64,000 bases of DNA, taken from contig VICG01000003.1 in the NCBI GenBank assembly GCA_008692225.1, forward strand, positions 202,001 through 266,000. Direction: 5' to 3'. Both the position numbers and the translations under genes were made by a program. Each line of letters opens with the position of its first letter. Within the stretch, counting starts at the first letter, position 1. This DNA is from Monilinia fructicola (taxonomy: Eukaryota > Ascomycota > Leotiomycetes > Helotiales > Sclerotiniaceae). Below, one piece after another: positions 47,791 through 61,716 of this stretch. The notes below the pieces were generated by a model. It did not search any database. It saw only the letters and a list, made by a program, of their open reading frames with translations, and was not told where the DNA came from.

Positions 47791-49118
47791 ATGTCACACC
47801 AAGCTCAGAGAGATCTACCGGATTTCCTCCAAAATTCACCCTATTTACCAGTTATAAATTTCGATATCGATGAACCACCACCTGTCAAAGCAGCCAAACC
47901 AAGCATTGCACAAATTCTTCGTTCAAGACCTGTACGAACAGCGATACCTATCGTCATCTGTGGACTGATAATACTATTACTACTTCCTCATGGAACACGA
48001 AAAGCAAGAGAGTTGCATCTTGACTACAAAACTCCTGCATGTTTGAAACAAGCTCCCATCGTTGCGGAACCCTTAACGGGGAAAGAGTCAGGTATTGAGT
48101 GGCGAAAGTACGCTTACATTACCTATGCGACATCAAAAGATCATTTATGTAATGCATTGATGTTGTTTGAGTCGCTGAATCAGCTGGGCAGCAAGGCGGA
48201 CAGAGTGTTGCTATATCCGCAGTTATGGAAAACTGAATGGGCTGAGGATGCTAATGGGAAGGGTGTTGAGGCTATCACTGAAATGTTGATTCAGGCGAGA
48301 GATCAATACAAAGTGAAACTAAATAATGTAGAAATTTTGCAGCATAGACATGCTACAGCTGGTAATGAGTTTTATCTTCACCCTACGCCGAACAATATTA
48401 TGAGGACGCTAATGGATGTTAGATGAATGGGCGGAGAGTTACACCAAGCTTTTGGCTTTCAACCAAACCTCCTACGAGAGACTTCTCGTCCTTGACTCTG
48501 ACTCTACCATTCTCCAGGCTATGGATGAATTGTTTCTCGCTCCAATGACAAATACAACACAACTTCTCGCACCAAGAGCATATTGGCTCGACGCACAAGG
48601 CGTTCCGCAACTTGCATCTCATATAATGCTCATCAAACCGTCAGCAAACGAGTTTGAACGACTTGAAGTAGAAGTCCAAAAAGCAGGTGTCGGCACTTAT
48701 GACATGGATATAATAAATTCGGTCTTTACCCAACAAAAGGATTCTTGCGGTCTGCTAGATCACCAAATATACGCACTTCTCACTGGAGAATTTCGTCGTC
48801 CTATTTCTAAACATAAAGGCTTTTGGGGAAAGGGTCACGAGTCAGAAGTGTGGGATCCAGAACGAGTATTCCGAAAATCAAAATTCGTACATTTTAGCGA
48901 TTGGCCGTTGAGGAAACCATGGGAAATGTATGATTCGGAGTGGATGGGAAAGGGACCAAAATGTGTATCGGTGGAAGAAGGGGATGATTGTAGGGGGAGG
49001 GATATTTGGGAGGGTTTGTATGAGGATTTCAGAGAGAGAAGAGTGGTAAGTTATTCGTGGGACCTCGAGGATTTGATGGCTAATTTTGTATATGCAGGCC
49101 ATTTGCGGATTGGATTGA
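47791..49118 (+). CDS. GT8-like type II membrane glycosyltransferase, one frameshift
   Basis: Residues about 50-66 (AIPIVICGLIILLLL) form an N-terminal membrane anchor typical of Golgi transferases. The lumenal part starts RKYAYITYATSKDHLCNALMLFESL, the first strand and helix of GT8/glucose N-acetyltransferase-like enzymes. At about 48410 one extra base moves the frame (stop at 48424). The next frame continues without loss: WAESYTKLLAFNQTSYERLLVLDSDSTIL, with the metal-binding DSD in the place of DxD, then PRAYWLD, LLDHQIYALL, KFVHFSDWPLRKPW. A final intron 49046-49097 (GTAAGT...TGCAG) gives the end RERRVAICGLD with stop at 49116-49118, replacing the longer unspliced reading. It probably transfers a sugar in the Golgi; donor and acceptor are unknown. 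Confidence 0.8.
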
Positions 49119-49850
49119 TATTGAAAATCTGTCCCGATATGTGTAGATATTTTGAATATAGAATGAATCGGGTGCTCAGCAAGCGTTGGATGGTTCAAAT
49201 ATATAGATCGATGCACATCAATAGAGTCAAATCGCTTATACCCTATACCTACCTATGCAGGCTGCATATACTTTGTCGATACTTCGTTCACGCGGCATTC
49301 CCAAGAGCTTTGCATATCTTTGGATGCTCTCAGATTTATATAGAATTGTGGAATTGGAAGTCAACTATCCAAAAGCAAAAGTTTTATCAATCCATTTCTC
49401 ATATCTCCAATTTGATGTCGTTTATGTCACATCTACAAAAAGAGAGAAAGAATGCCTTAAAGGAGATCAAGCGCCTTAGCGAGGAATTTCGCGAGTTGTG
49501 CAAAACCTCTCAACTTTCAGATGCGGTGCTAAAGAAGACTGGCTGACTGACTGACTGACTGACTGATTGTGTGGTGGGTGGTCTTCTGGAATTTCTCTGA
49601 GATTTCTCAACTCTTTCTTTGTAGATATGCAACAAAAGTTTTAGTCACGTGCTTGTGTGAATGGAGTACAATGGTTGATATCTGAATTCTTTTTCTTTTC
49701 TTCTCCTGGCTTTCCCCTTCGCAGAAATTGAATCATCATTATAACAAACTACCTAGTAGTATCTGAGATTATGTTACGGAAATAAGCGAGATACCTCGGC
49801 TTTAACAATTCTATAACATATTGACCATATGCATTCTACCACTGACAAGT
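49119..49850. other. Intergenic; one outlying TGCAACA motif
   Basis: It lies between two converging genes. It contains GTAGATATGCAACAAAAG at 49622-49639, the easternmost member of the motif family, and a tetranucleotide repeat. Confidence 0.5.
49540..49566. repeat. Tetranucleotide CTGA repeat
   Basis: Six perfect CTGA units. Confidence 0.9.
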
Positions 49851-51766
49851 CTATTGACCTCTACCGCCTTGACTGCCTCCACGATGATGACCACCATATG
49901 CGCCATGCCCTCTGCCTCCATGTCCATTGCCTTGATGACTAGGGCCACGACGAATGGGTTCGAAATCGACAAGCTATATTCTGAATCAGCCAAGCTCGTT
50001 AGCTATGCATAGATTAATCAACATACCAATTGCTTCTGGATCTCTTCCTTGACTTTTCCAATGCCCTCTTCGGTGCCATTATACAAATCAATCTCTCTGT
50101 GCTTCTCACCTGGATAGGCTTTTCCGCTGGGAATAATATCGACTTTAGTCTTGTGCCCCAAATCGTAGAGGAATTTGCTGTTGCGGTAGAGCAATTTTCC
50201 AATATCCTTGGTTGGAACCACGATTGCATCATACTTCAAAGACTTGCCTCTGTCGACTTTCACTGGGGGATCTAGCGAGACAAAGTTGAAGTCGGGGTAG
50301 TTCCCGTTGGCCCATCTATCCTCGCCACAATCAGCAAACCCCTCTTCAGAGCGAACTCGATTGATAATATTCTGATAATAATACTTTAATCTCTCCTGGC
50401 CAGCGGTAAGTCCGTCATAAATCGACGGGCGGAAAGTCGAATCAGAAGGCATTGATCCAGCCTTGAACTTCATACATTCGGTCTTCACCACGAAAAACAC
50501 CTACTCTACACCAGGAGCTCCAGGTACCATGGTATTCAAAACGATATCTGCATCTACCCCATGAAGTACGTCCATGATGTCAACGCCACCGCCACCGATA
50601 CCAAGCCCTTGTAAACACAGCTCTATGTCATCACCGTGCGGGTACTCCCAGGTGTCAAAATCGCATCTTCTCTCGCACGTACCAATCATATTCGCGCCCC
50701 GAAAGGCAACCCTAGCATACTTCTCATTGGCTTTCTCGCGGAAAAAATCAACAACAGTACGAATGCAGGTGTCTTCACCGAAAACAATAATGTCCCTGTG
50801 GGGATTGTACCACGTCCATGGACGCTCATCATTGTCCGCGTATGGATAGGCTTCCGGATGGCTGTTGATGTATCGCTTCTCAAACACCAGCATGCCCTCG
50901 CGACGACATTCGCGGCTGGCGTGCATTACCCCTGGTACCTTCTGACCTGGCTTGGACACCTGGAAAATACGATGGTTGTGGCCGCTGAAATCAATTTCGT
51001 CGATGACATTTTCAGCAACGGTTTCTGGGGTGCGAGGCGCCGGGCAAGGGAAATCGGGATGGAGGATGAGCTCGAGGATGCGGGCTTCTCCATGCGCGGC
51101 GAACTTACAGATCTTGAAGCGAATCTCAGGTCTGAGTCTTGAGAAGGGCGGGAAGTCTGTGAGTGGTTTGCTGGGGATTGTCAGTATTTCTCGCGTGTGT
51201 GGAAGGCACGTGTTTGGGCTTGCGGGAGGAGGCAAGGGCGATGTGGGAATAAAGATGCTATGAACTCACTTTGCTTGCTTCAACTCGAGTCTAGCAACTC
51301 GATCGGCGATCTCGCCAAGTGATTCGCCCTCGATATTGATACCCCGATGAGGACCTTTATGATGACGAGGACTAAATGGTGGTGGGGGTTTGCGCTTTTG
51401 TTGGAATGGAAGATATGAGGGTCCAGCTTGGGGAGCAATGTCGAGGAGATCTAACTTGGCCCACTTTTTACCCTTTGGCTGTCGACCATTAGTGTTGGTG
51501 AGAGGGGTAGCAGTTGATGGAGAGTCTTGGGTGGCCTGCTGGAGAAGAAATTAGTCATGTGGAAAGTATATGGCATGTTGGGGGTAAAGAGATAGAATTT
51601 AATGTACCTTCTTATCGCCGCCATTGACAGTCATATCTGTCGGCATAGCCTCATATTGTTCTTGACTAGCAGTCAGGCTATTTGACTGTCTACCTTGACC
51701 TCCCCACGCTCCTCCACTGCTTGTGGGTGTAAGCCTAGAAGACGATAAACCATTATTTCTAGACAT
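49851..51766 (-). CDS. 2EXR-domain protein with RGG-type tail and an in-frame TAG
   Basis: Four exons (51766-51608, 51538-51270, 51170-50027, 49973-49851) total 565 codons with the frame exact at every junction. The N-terminal 140 residues are low-complexity and polar. The 2EXR domain follows from NKPLTDFPPFSRLRPEIRFKIC through VPGVMHASRECRREG. Codon 366 is TAG (50501-50503), directly between VPGAPGVE and VFFVVKTECMKF; the frame is open on both sides and no intron fits there. The last exon encodes a Gly/Arg/His-rich tail (GHGGRGHGAYGGHHRGG), of the type that binds RNA or condenses. With the stop the product is 365 residues and lacks the tail. It could be a nonsense allele, an assembly error, or readthrough. 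Confidence 0.75.
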
Positions 51767-54700
51767 ATTTGCTGAGTGCTGATTTATTGCCCGATGAAAG
51801 AAATATGAGATATGGAAGCTTTATCAGAGTAAGTCCTTTGAGAAAGACAGTTTTTTCAGTAGAATGATCAGACTGTCTATTAGTTGTAAACTTTTGGTTG
51901 ATCTCTCCTGTGCTCAATGATGAACAATATCTCAAGAACTTTTTCGTCAACTTGTCTTGTTTATGACTTTATATTGTAAGATACAAGAAGATGTCCACAC
52001 GATCCCGATAACTAGAAGTATTATGTATTCGGAAAAGAGCGCTTCAGGCGCTTCACCAAGATTAGCGAGTGTGTTATGCACCTCTGTTTGTACGACTTTG
52101 GGGTTAGTTCTGGATTTGAGACCTTAAAAGTTAGTGAATGATGCTAATACGGCGAGTCAAATACTTACTAGCTTCAATACGCCACGGAGAGCTTTTACAG
52201 ATTGGTTGTAGAATAGGGGAATGAATACAACAGTCTGGTGGTTCACAGATCTGCTTTTGAACAGGAGGAGAAGGCTGTACGGAGACTAAAACATGAGTTA
52301 CAGCAAGATTCTCCTACTCAAACGTTGGTTCGCCGTGTTTAGATGCTGTGATTATTTCTTCTTCATTCTCATACTTCAAAAAGCGCTCGAAAGGAGTTTA
52401 GAGATAATGAGGCGTCAAACCATTGGCCGGGGGCACTTTTGACTATACATGCCGAGCTGTGCATCATATAGCTTGGATAATAAGGAGCTTTTGCGGCGGT
52501 TAGCATACAATCTTTCTATCTAGACAGGGCTGGGCTTGGGTGATATTCACGATAACGCTATTTCAAAGACGATAAGTGGCAGTATGGATAAGATAGTACT
52601 GAGGGTGAAAGATAACTCGACCAAAGACTTGTCTCGAGTGCGACTAGAACTTCCGTGGATATATCTCAATCATTCGGTCTCGTTGATGTGCGACTGATTA
52701 TTTTTTAGACACAGATCTAAATGTTGAAGCTACTCTTCGATGGAAAGAAAAAAGCCATTTTTGATTCGAAATAGACTACAGTTCTACCTCTGGCCATTGT
52801 GATTGCCATCAAATCTCGATGTGCGGCATGTTTCAAGCAGTTGAGGTTGAGATCGGACGTTGAACTTCCAGATCATAGAGAACCTCCGGAGAAAGGTCGC
52901 ACAAGCAGCGAAAGTCGGTTGGAAGAATGCTTTGATTCTATAAAGATTCGCATACAATGGTTTTGATTAGAGGCACGATAGGCGCAGAAGATGCTAGGAT
53001 AGACTCTAGGGTTGATATGTTAGAGATTTGCCCGAATTACCAGCTACAGAACCTTCACTTGGAGATGCCGAAAAAATGGGAGCTCACGAATCAATGAACA
53101 AACAGTCGCTCAGAAGCAATCTATTGTTCAGTTTCACGAAAACAGTTGACTTGTTGACTTGTATTACAATAGTATTGCCCATTAGGATCATTGCGTCCCA
53201 TACAGAAAATGGAACGGCCTCAATGGGCAATTTGGAAAGCAGACGATTCGACGGGGGGTGTACCATGAGACGAGATAAAACCTACATTTGAAAGAGAAAG
53301 CTCTCTACATTTCATAATTCATTATATAGAAGAGGAGGCGTGGATATGAGAGAGAAAGTACAGTCTGCAATATGATCCGTGCAACCAAGCAGCTTAACCG
53401 AGGGGGCTTAGCCGAATTCACAGGTTACTTTGAATGTTGTTGATGATGGGAGATACGGGAAGAGAAAAGGAAATATAAGTATTGACTGTGCTGGAGATTG
53501 CCGATAGATTTCGATGGATCTCTGGTTTGAAGGGTTGAATTTAGTTCTCTAGTGGAGATATATCTTTGGCTTCGGGACGAGATGCATATGAAGAAAACAC
53601 ACCACAGTAGATAAAAGCAATGAGTGCACCAAACCAAATGTTCAAAATAACTCTTGATGACCTAGATGATATTCGCAATTCTATTATTACCTGGACTGAG
53701 AATTTGAGCTCGCTGTATGGTAAAATGGTAAAATCTGAAGCAGAAACCTCAGAGTTCATTTGTTCCATGTACTCATTCTCCACTCGGCAGTAAATTATAC
53801 AAAAACAAATGTCGATATTCAACCTCCAATACAATAATTTTATACAACGAGTCTATCATATTGCGTCAAGCTTTACCAATGTCATCTGCGATCCCTAGAG
53901 GCTTGAATCTTTGATCTGAACTACAACTCAATCCGTGCTTGTGTAACTTATCAAACGTTCATCGTTCCTCATAGCCTTTCGATCTCTGTTCTCCTTTCAC
54001 TCATAGATCCACCTTTGGAATTACTTCCCAGTTTTAAAGTGTGGCAGAGCATGACATCATGCTTTAATCTTCCAATCAACAATCAGGGCGCTCTTTTGAT
54101 AATTATAATGAAAGATAGTGTTATGGCTGCTGATATTGATGTCTTCCGCACTCCTCAGCAACCATACATGAAAAATGCTATTACCAATTACTCATCTACC
54201 TTGTGATATTTGTTGAGTACGATGAATCTTACAGGAAATGAATCAGGATATCGGGATTCATTTTTGAATTCTCTTTTTTTTGGATTTCTCGACTTTAGAT
54301 TTACTATTATTATCCATCTGGAAGTTTATTCATCGGATTCCGATGAAGCTTGAGAGTCACTCCGTTGAACTTTTACGATTTTACATATTGCCAGTCATTT
54401 TAATCTTGTAAAATTGAAAATCCTATACAAGACAGTACAAGTAAGACTTGAGAATATTCGTGATGTAAAGTAAAGTTAATACTGTTGTTGAAATACATGG
54501 CATGAGTCAAACATTTTTATATCTTTACAGCAGGATGAAGTATTCTCGAAATACCCGTGCATTATTCCACTGACTGCTAGATGGTAGATTATCTGTTTTC
54601 TTCTTCCCTGTATACTTTGTCATTTCTTAGCATTCTTCAAATTCAATCGTCTCAGATACGAAAAACTTTAAATATGTCATTTTGAATCAGATATAGATGA

Positions 54701-57700
54701 TCTTTGATGCATGTTCATCGTGGATATGTTGATCTTGTGACTTTGGTGTTCTGAGTTCTATCTAGTTGACTTTATTGACCGCTTGCTATTTACACACAAG
54801 TACAGTAAAAGAATCGTCATAGTATGTTTTTAATAGATTAAGATGTCTTATTGTCCGCATATTTGAGTTCGTCCTATTGAAATATTAAGATAGAACTAGG
54901 TATTCTTGACCTGCTTGATGATAATCAGATGAAAAGGTCACTCAGTTATATTTTTTTTCTAATATAAGGTTTCTTTGTAATTTACTTACAACTCTCAGAG
55001 TCAAAAAGGAAGTGGAGCTCTGGCTGAAGCAGACACTGAAGGATTTCTCTAGCAGTGAGACATTGTTGTCCCTAGTTAACAAATTCCGAGTCATGAGATG
55101 GAGTTGGTACACAATTCAAGGGGCTAAAATGATAAAGCTGAGCAGAAGAGCTATGGGGGTGTGGATACTCATATAACGGTGTATTTCTGAAGAGAAGGGA
55201 TATGAACAGGAACAGCAACTGATGAACACGGCATGGGGAGATATATTTTGGCAAAAATAAGGACAAGCTAATATATCCTGCGTCCACTGCCCTAAACTTT
55301 GGCCACCCCTTTATTTGGGCCACTTTTACATTAAAAACAGCTATTTCATTATGTTAATCATTCAATAAAGACTGGATATAGTTTGGTTCAACTTAAATGT
55401 TAATTACTATATAATTATGAGTACATTGTGAAATTTTCCAAATTCTGGCATTTTTTTTATAGAAAGTTATGAAAGTTATAAGAAGCTAAAGTGTGACCAT
55501 TGTCACACTAACAGCAACGCCGGCAACGTTGGTAACATCGCCGATGTTCTGGCAAGGACAACTCAACTGATATTACCACCACCATTAAAAAAACAATAAA
55601 TACAATTAAAGCTGCCAAGATCATAATAGGAATGGTATAATGTTACTTTGTAAATAAGAAAAGTAATTAGTTATAATGAGTGTTAGTTTTACTATAATAC
55701 ACATTTGCATGCGACATATGAAGGTATAAACCCTTAAAATGATCGTTTTCGGTGGAGAAAGTGGCTGAAACGAGGGGCTAGCCGACATATGGAGCAGTTA
55801 GTCGGTTTAATAGGGGCAAAATAGCTTTTAGGAGTGTGAAGACTTTTGAATAGAGGGGAGGAATATCTCGAGGTAGCCTAGAGTACTACAAATATAATAG
55901 TATGCCATATGACTATAAAACCCTTCTTAACTCCTGATATAATATATATTTTATATATATAGTAGTAGGAGCTTTAAAGCATTCATATTAAAAGATTTTC
56001 GAAATACTATATTAGTTTCAAAATTGCTTTAAATACTATATTAGCTTATAAATACTAGTATACCATTCTTAATCCTACTTTAACTCTTTAATTTTACTTT
56101 AATATTATTCATACTATTCATACTATTAATATTATTATTATTTAATTAATAATAAGTTATTTTATTCGTTAAATAATTGCTTTTTCTATTTTGCTTTTAC
56201 CCTCTATTTGAAAACGCCCCTCTATTTTGTAATAATATTATCACGAAGTGGAGCGGAGCGTGACTATAGGGCATCGAATAGCTTCATTCAGGTTGTAAAC
56301 TATAAAGAGAAAAGAAGAGCTAACTCTAAGGGAGGAGCCATATATATACCCCTTAGCTCCATGGGTGCCTCAGGCCCCCACTCCCTCTATGGCACCTTCT
56401 TACAAATATATTAACTACTTTGAATTCTAAATAGCTTCAATACTACTAATAATAATAACAATAATATTTTAGTCTAGTAATATATTCGAATATCCATAGA
56501 TGCTTAAACAAAGTAATACGCTTAAATAAACCGAAATCTTATAATATACTGAAATAAACTTAACAACTCAAAATAAAAAAATAATTTATTAATGCTAACT
56601 CCTGATTCTATACATACTATTTACCCAAAATCTACGGATTACCTGATCTTAAATAACGATATACCATTTCAGGTATGGCAATACGCTATAACTCAGATAT
56701 GGCATATTGCCATCTTTTTGGTACTCTAGGGCTAATAAGTATACGATACGAGAATGTTGAGCGATGAAGACGGAAATGTACTCAATCTTCAACCAATAGA
56801 GGACCGTCCATGAAACCTCATTTCCAAATTGTTGGCATGATGGATATATCCGGATACAGGATCAAATCTTGAAGGCACCTAAAAAGAAAGTTAGATCCCG
56901 ATCGTTAGTTCGACGTCAGAGAAGACAGATACTGTATATGTCATTATGCTCTCTGGCCTCTTTTCCCTAAGCTTTATCATGAGGGTAACCATGTGGTATA
57001 GTAGAAGCAGGGATGGTATATTACGTGTATATAACTGGGTATAGGATTGACCCACATGCCCAAGTAGGGGCCGTGTGGCTTGGTGGTAGCTAGCATCATT
57101 CAAGTTTACTTATTTTCCTACAGTCAAGCTAGTTATGCACTTGGAATGCTTAGCCGGGGGTTCGTTTAAGGTTCATAAAGCTAGTTTTCATAAAGCTAGT
57201 CTACTCAAGTTTCGTTTAGGTCCATCCAACAAGACCTCTTGCCTGGGGTTCAGGCTTTTTACCAATCGAAGCTCGAGGAATACGCAGGTAGTCATGTGAA
57301 ATTGGCGATGGATTGAACATCTGTGCGTTGAGCCTTGAGCCTTGAGCGTTGAGCGTTGTGCACGGTGTTCTGCCATGCCTGTCATGTTCTTGAATGAGGC
57401 AAGTCCTGGTAAAGGTAAAGGTAAAAGAATACTGGGTACAGTCAAGTGTTGCCCGCTGGGCACGTTGGCTTGAGTAAAACGAGATTGTCTTGAAAGTTGC
57501 AATATCGAGATTCAAGTTTAAAGTCATTACAGTAACCTCTTTTCAATGTCAAAGCCGTTGAGGTGCCCAAGTTAGTATTATAATGGCTGTATCTTGGCCC
57601 TTTACACTGTACGTATGGATGATTGTGTAAGACTTCTATCTTCATGATGGTAGCAGTGTTGTGATTAGTATTCGTCGTATTCCATATAGGGGTTCGTATA

Positions 57701-60013
57701 GTGGTACGTATGAATTATATTGAATACATATTCGTATATAATATCGAATTGTATATTGCTGAAAGTATTCAGTACTATAATTATAATACTGAACACTGTT
57801 AGAGATATACTCGAGTATTAGAATAGTAGAATCTGATCTGGAATGAGCATTTTATGCTCAATTAGGATCTGGAATGGGTATTTCAAATCTTGATTATGCT
57901 TAGATTATATATTTCAGATCCTACATACGTATAACATGCTTACTCTAAATCAAGTTACAGTATTGTAATATCTCTCTCACAATATTGAATATTATTATGA
58001 TCACTGAAGTACGTATAAACCTATAATTATACTTAACGATAGTGGGAACTAAAGGTCTAATATCAACCACCGTTTTACTGGCATATACTAATCGCAACAC
58101 TAGATGGTATATATTCACTACTGAGAATATACCGAAGTACCCAAATCACGCACACAGAAAGTTATACCGTTCGTATTCCAACAAGTATAGCTTTCATATT
58201 ACTTATTCAGGAAGTAATCTCTCGAAGTCTGTTGACATTGTATATACTGTATCTTCAGTGATCTGCAAAATCTTATAGTAAGCCACATAATACTAATCAA
58301 TAGATTGTAATAAGACGTATTTCAACACCCGAGTGATATACATTGGATGTATGATTACTCGAGTATCGTACCTCTAGAGAAGATCTAAACTCAGAAGAGC
58401 TTATACGAGTATACTAGATAACAAGACATACACTGCTAATGTAGTTCAAATCATCAATCCACCGAGGTTGTTTCAGATACGGATCCAATTGTCTACGTTG
58501 TCGCTTCCTGCGGTGATCTTTCCCCTTCGTATTCTGAGTTAAGGTCATCGTTGGGTACCACTGACACCACGATGACATAGACGATCAACGCTTGGTATGT
58601 TTTTGGTGGCTAGTGATGCATTGGATCTCCAATGGAGGCCTTAGAGTTCCTACAGCTTCACTTTACAGTAGTAGCTCCAATGACCTCAAAGTAGGATTCT
58701 TTCCACGTCTAAAAAGTCAAAGCCACCATAATAACATGAAGATCAATAATAAGCTTGGAGGTCAACACACTTTTTCACACTCTTATGCTATTCAATGCGA
58801 ACTTTATGGACGTCACAAATTCATGTTGTGAAGTAAGATCACATACAAATTGGCCCGGGATTGTAAGAACAAGCTTGGAATAATAAGGTTACAGTACTCC
58901 AGGGCTGTCTCTAGAAAGTGGCTGACTGATCACTCTGGGAAACACTGTTTCCAATTGATCTGCACGTCATAAAACGTTCCGATGTCAAAACTCGAACTAA
59001 AATCCTTCTTATTTCACCCCCAACCCAGTCTATACAGAGCAATTAGTGGATCCTCCTAACATACTTCACCTGAATGATTGAAACCCTTTCCACACCCCAA
59101 ATTTTGATCTTTCATTCAATCCAAGGTGGTATTTGGCAAATTTTTAATCTTGAAGTGTAGCAAAATCAAAGTCCAATGATAATGCCTATTTGCTAGATCT
59201 GTATGGGCCGACCCCCTTCTGCTCTTTATTTGGTGGAGGAGACTATACTCATCTGGTCTTATACAAAAACTAAATCCCAGTCTCTCCCAGCTAGTATATC
59301 TCTGACTGGGTAAGGTCCTTTGCACAGGATCACTTGAATTATTTGGTATATATAAGACGGTCAATATCAACTTTTGAGCTTCCATCTGTAACGAAACTAT
59401 AACTAATTGATAAATTCTACTTATTATAGATATATATACATACACATACACATATATGCAGATGTGGATGTGGATCTTATGGATCTTTCCGTACAAGTAT
59501 CAAGTCATGCGGCGGTCAAGGCTGACTGCTAAAGCTTAGTAGCTTGGTTAGCTGAAGGATTTACTCTTCTTAGCCTTTTGATAGACAATTCAAGGCCTCA
59601 ACCATCGAGTCTAAGTCGTTCAAACCTATAGTAAAGTTTAAAGTTGCTCTTAGTTATCAGTTTCCTTGCGTAGTAGCTCCGTGCATCAGATGCATATAAG
59701 GAGCACTTCCCTATTTTTTTTTCATCTTCATCTTCATCGCTCCTGTTCACTCTTGACCTGTCGTGTCGTAGGGCAACGTTCCTAGGCCATATCCGTCTCC
59801 GTCACAACATTCAACTGATAAAGACATTCATTCACTTCCACTATTATCACACTTTATATTTATCAAACATCTATTGACGTGTTCGTTGATCTCTACCCAA
59901 TAACATCTGTTGTAAGTCTCAATATTCTCATCCTCAATGTAACTCCGACTCTGATACTGGTCACAGCATCTGTAATTCTTTCCTCACATAAAGAATCAGC
60001 ATAATTCCCAAAG
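51767..60013. other. 8.2-kb stretch without supportable genes, AT-rich from about 54 kb
   Basis: Frames at 53028-53291, 53541-53834, 55072-55323, 57188-57502 and 59116-59496 have no domains, starts or splice partners that hold. 55.9-56.6 kb is extremely AT-rich with ATTATTATT-type runs, and 57.7-58.4 kb has many TATACTCGAGTAT-like words in both orientations, typical of decayed transposons. A 7-bp repeat (TTGAGCC/TTGAGCG) lies at 57327-57358. Confidence 0.5.
55492..55709 (+). mobile_element. Second solo-LTR-like island
   Basis: It starts TGTGACCATTGTCACAC and ends TACACATTTGCA. It shares several words with the insert at 3696-3889: a TGTGAC...GTCAC inverted start, GGCAAGGACRAC, CGCCG-ACGTTG/CCGATGTT, and the tail TTACTA-TAATACAC. 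The first 80 bases are GC-richer than the AT-rich flanks. No partner LTR or internal region is present nearby. Confidence 0.45.
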
Positions 60014-60961
60014 ATGTCAGACGCCACTCATCATGCCCCTCATTTGGAGGTACAACAGCCTTTGAGTCCAGAAATGGCAAATACTCAGGAGTATCCCTAT
60101 GAGTCAATCAAAGCAAGACTTCAAAGCCAAGCTGTTTATGACAATCCCTTCGGACGCAGAATCTCTTTGGCCAAGTCTAACGAGGAGATCTCTGCGATCA
60201 CCTCCCAGGTTGCAAGCCATCCTTACTTCCAACGACTTGGCAGACCCGACTTCACCCGGTACACGATCGATTACAAGATCTGGCACCATTTCTGTAAGTC
60301 AAGAAAAAATGAATTGAACATAAATGATGTGCAAGCTGACAGTTGATTATCATCAGTCGTCAACAACAATGGTGAAAGCATGGTTCCTTTCAATGCTGTT
60401 AATCCATTGAACGCGCGTCCTTTGGATCCTACCATTGACTTGTCTTCCATGCCACCAAATCCATTTCCCGTCTTTGTACCTGTCATGAACCCTGCTTATT
60501 ATCATGCCGCTACTCAGATGAGAGGTGGTGGCGGCAGCGCTCAAAACGGTCTCCGCTCTCCCTTCAATCATCCAGAGGAGTATCAAGTTGAGCAAATGCC
60601 TAACATTGCTCGACATGACTCGGGCTATACTAGCAGCTCTGGTGAGAGACCTATGGGAGCTCAGCAGCCCATCAATGTCGACGATGTAATTGATATCGTT
60701 GGCATGAGACGCGAGCAATTGGAAGTGCAGATCAAGCATACATTGGCTGAAGCTAGACGATGTGAAGACGAGGCTCGCATTTTCGTCAAAAGAGGTCAAT
60801 GGTTGATGGCACAAGTCGAGCGACTCGAGATCCAATTGATGGAGGCCAACGAAGAAGAAGAGGACCAATTCTGCATGCAAGATAGAATGGCTCAGCTCGA
60901 GAAGGAGAGAGACATGCTCGATGACGAGATGAGTCGACTTGCCAAAAAGATGAGACAGTAG
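60014..60961 (+). CDS. Coiled-coil protein, unknown function
   Basis: Two exons (60014-60293, 60357-60961) give 294 residues; the intron 60294-60356 begins GTAAGT and ends CATCAG. The first third is polar, with PYESIKARLQSQ and RPDFTRYTIDYKIWHHF around the junction. The middle is Pro/Asn-rich and disordered (GGGGSAQN). From about residue 205 to the end the sequence is strongly charged with heptad character (EQLEVQIKHTLAEARRCEDEAR ... split by QWLMAQVERLEIQL, MAQLEKERDMLDDEM), a coiled coil likely to mediate oligomerisation. No signal peptide or membrane segment is present. It sits next to another small intact gene on the same strand. I do not recognise the family. Confidence 0.75.
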
Positions 60962-61716
60962 ATCTTGATGAAAGATCCTAGAACAGAAGCGTGAATTGGT
61001 CTACATATCTAATGAGGTCTAACTCTGCAAGACTTGAGCTTTCGAGTCTGCTACTTACTTTCGTTTATTCTAGACTCTCTTAGGCTTAAACAATAACAAT
61101 AGGACCATAGATTTCACATTACTATGCTGTGCCACTCATTGATCCTTAACGTGATACATATATTCAGTTGTAACAATATCGAGTTGACTGTAGATGTTTT
61201 AGATGATCCTCGGGACTAGGTACGGATGTTCAAAGCTCGTGTCAGGACCCGCGACATCTACTCGAGGGCCAATAGATGGAAGGGCATTGCTAAACAAGCA
61301 TTCACCATGGCTCATCAAAGTGAAGTTATCGACAGGAAACCATTTCCGTTACTCCATATTCACTTCACAGTCTCGGATTATAGGATTCTCATTTGACAGA
61401 TCGTTAGGTCGTCCAATGAGAACATTGCGAACAGAGGCGGAGATTGTCAATAACGGCGAAAACACCCGACTAAACGTACGATATTTATTTATTTACTACA
61501 TGGCTCACTATTGCTAGATTATGTGTACTTTGGTGATATTGGCGAGATTGTTGCTGCAACCTTTATAGCCATCATGGAAATCCGTCTCTAGCATCGCGCA
61601 TCCACATCACAGCCTTTGATAGGTCCATCCCACCATACCTTCTTCCAAGACTTTTGAAAAGCATCTTCCAAAACCAACATCACTTTCCAGATTTACGATA
61701 ACAACACGCTCTCACC
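60962..61716. other. Intergenic
   Basis: Terminator of the coiled-coil gene and promoter of the next. The frame at 61203-61517 has no support. Confidence 0.5.

Noticed and set aside
49119..49546. C-terminal extension of the GT8 protein to 49546
   Set aside because: Reading through the 49046 donor gives low-complexity sequence unlike the family; splicing gives a family-like end.
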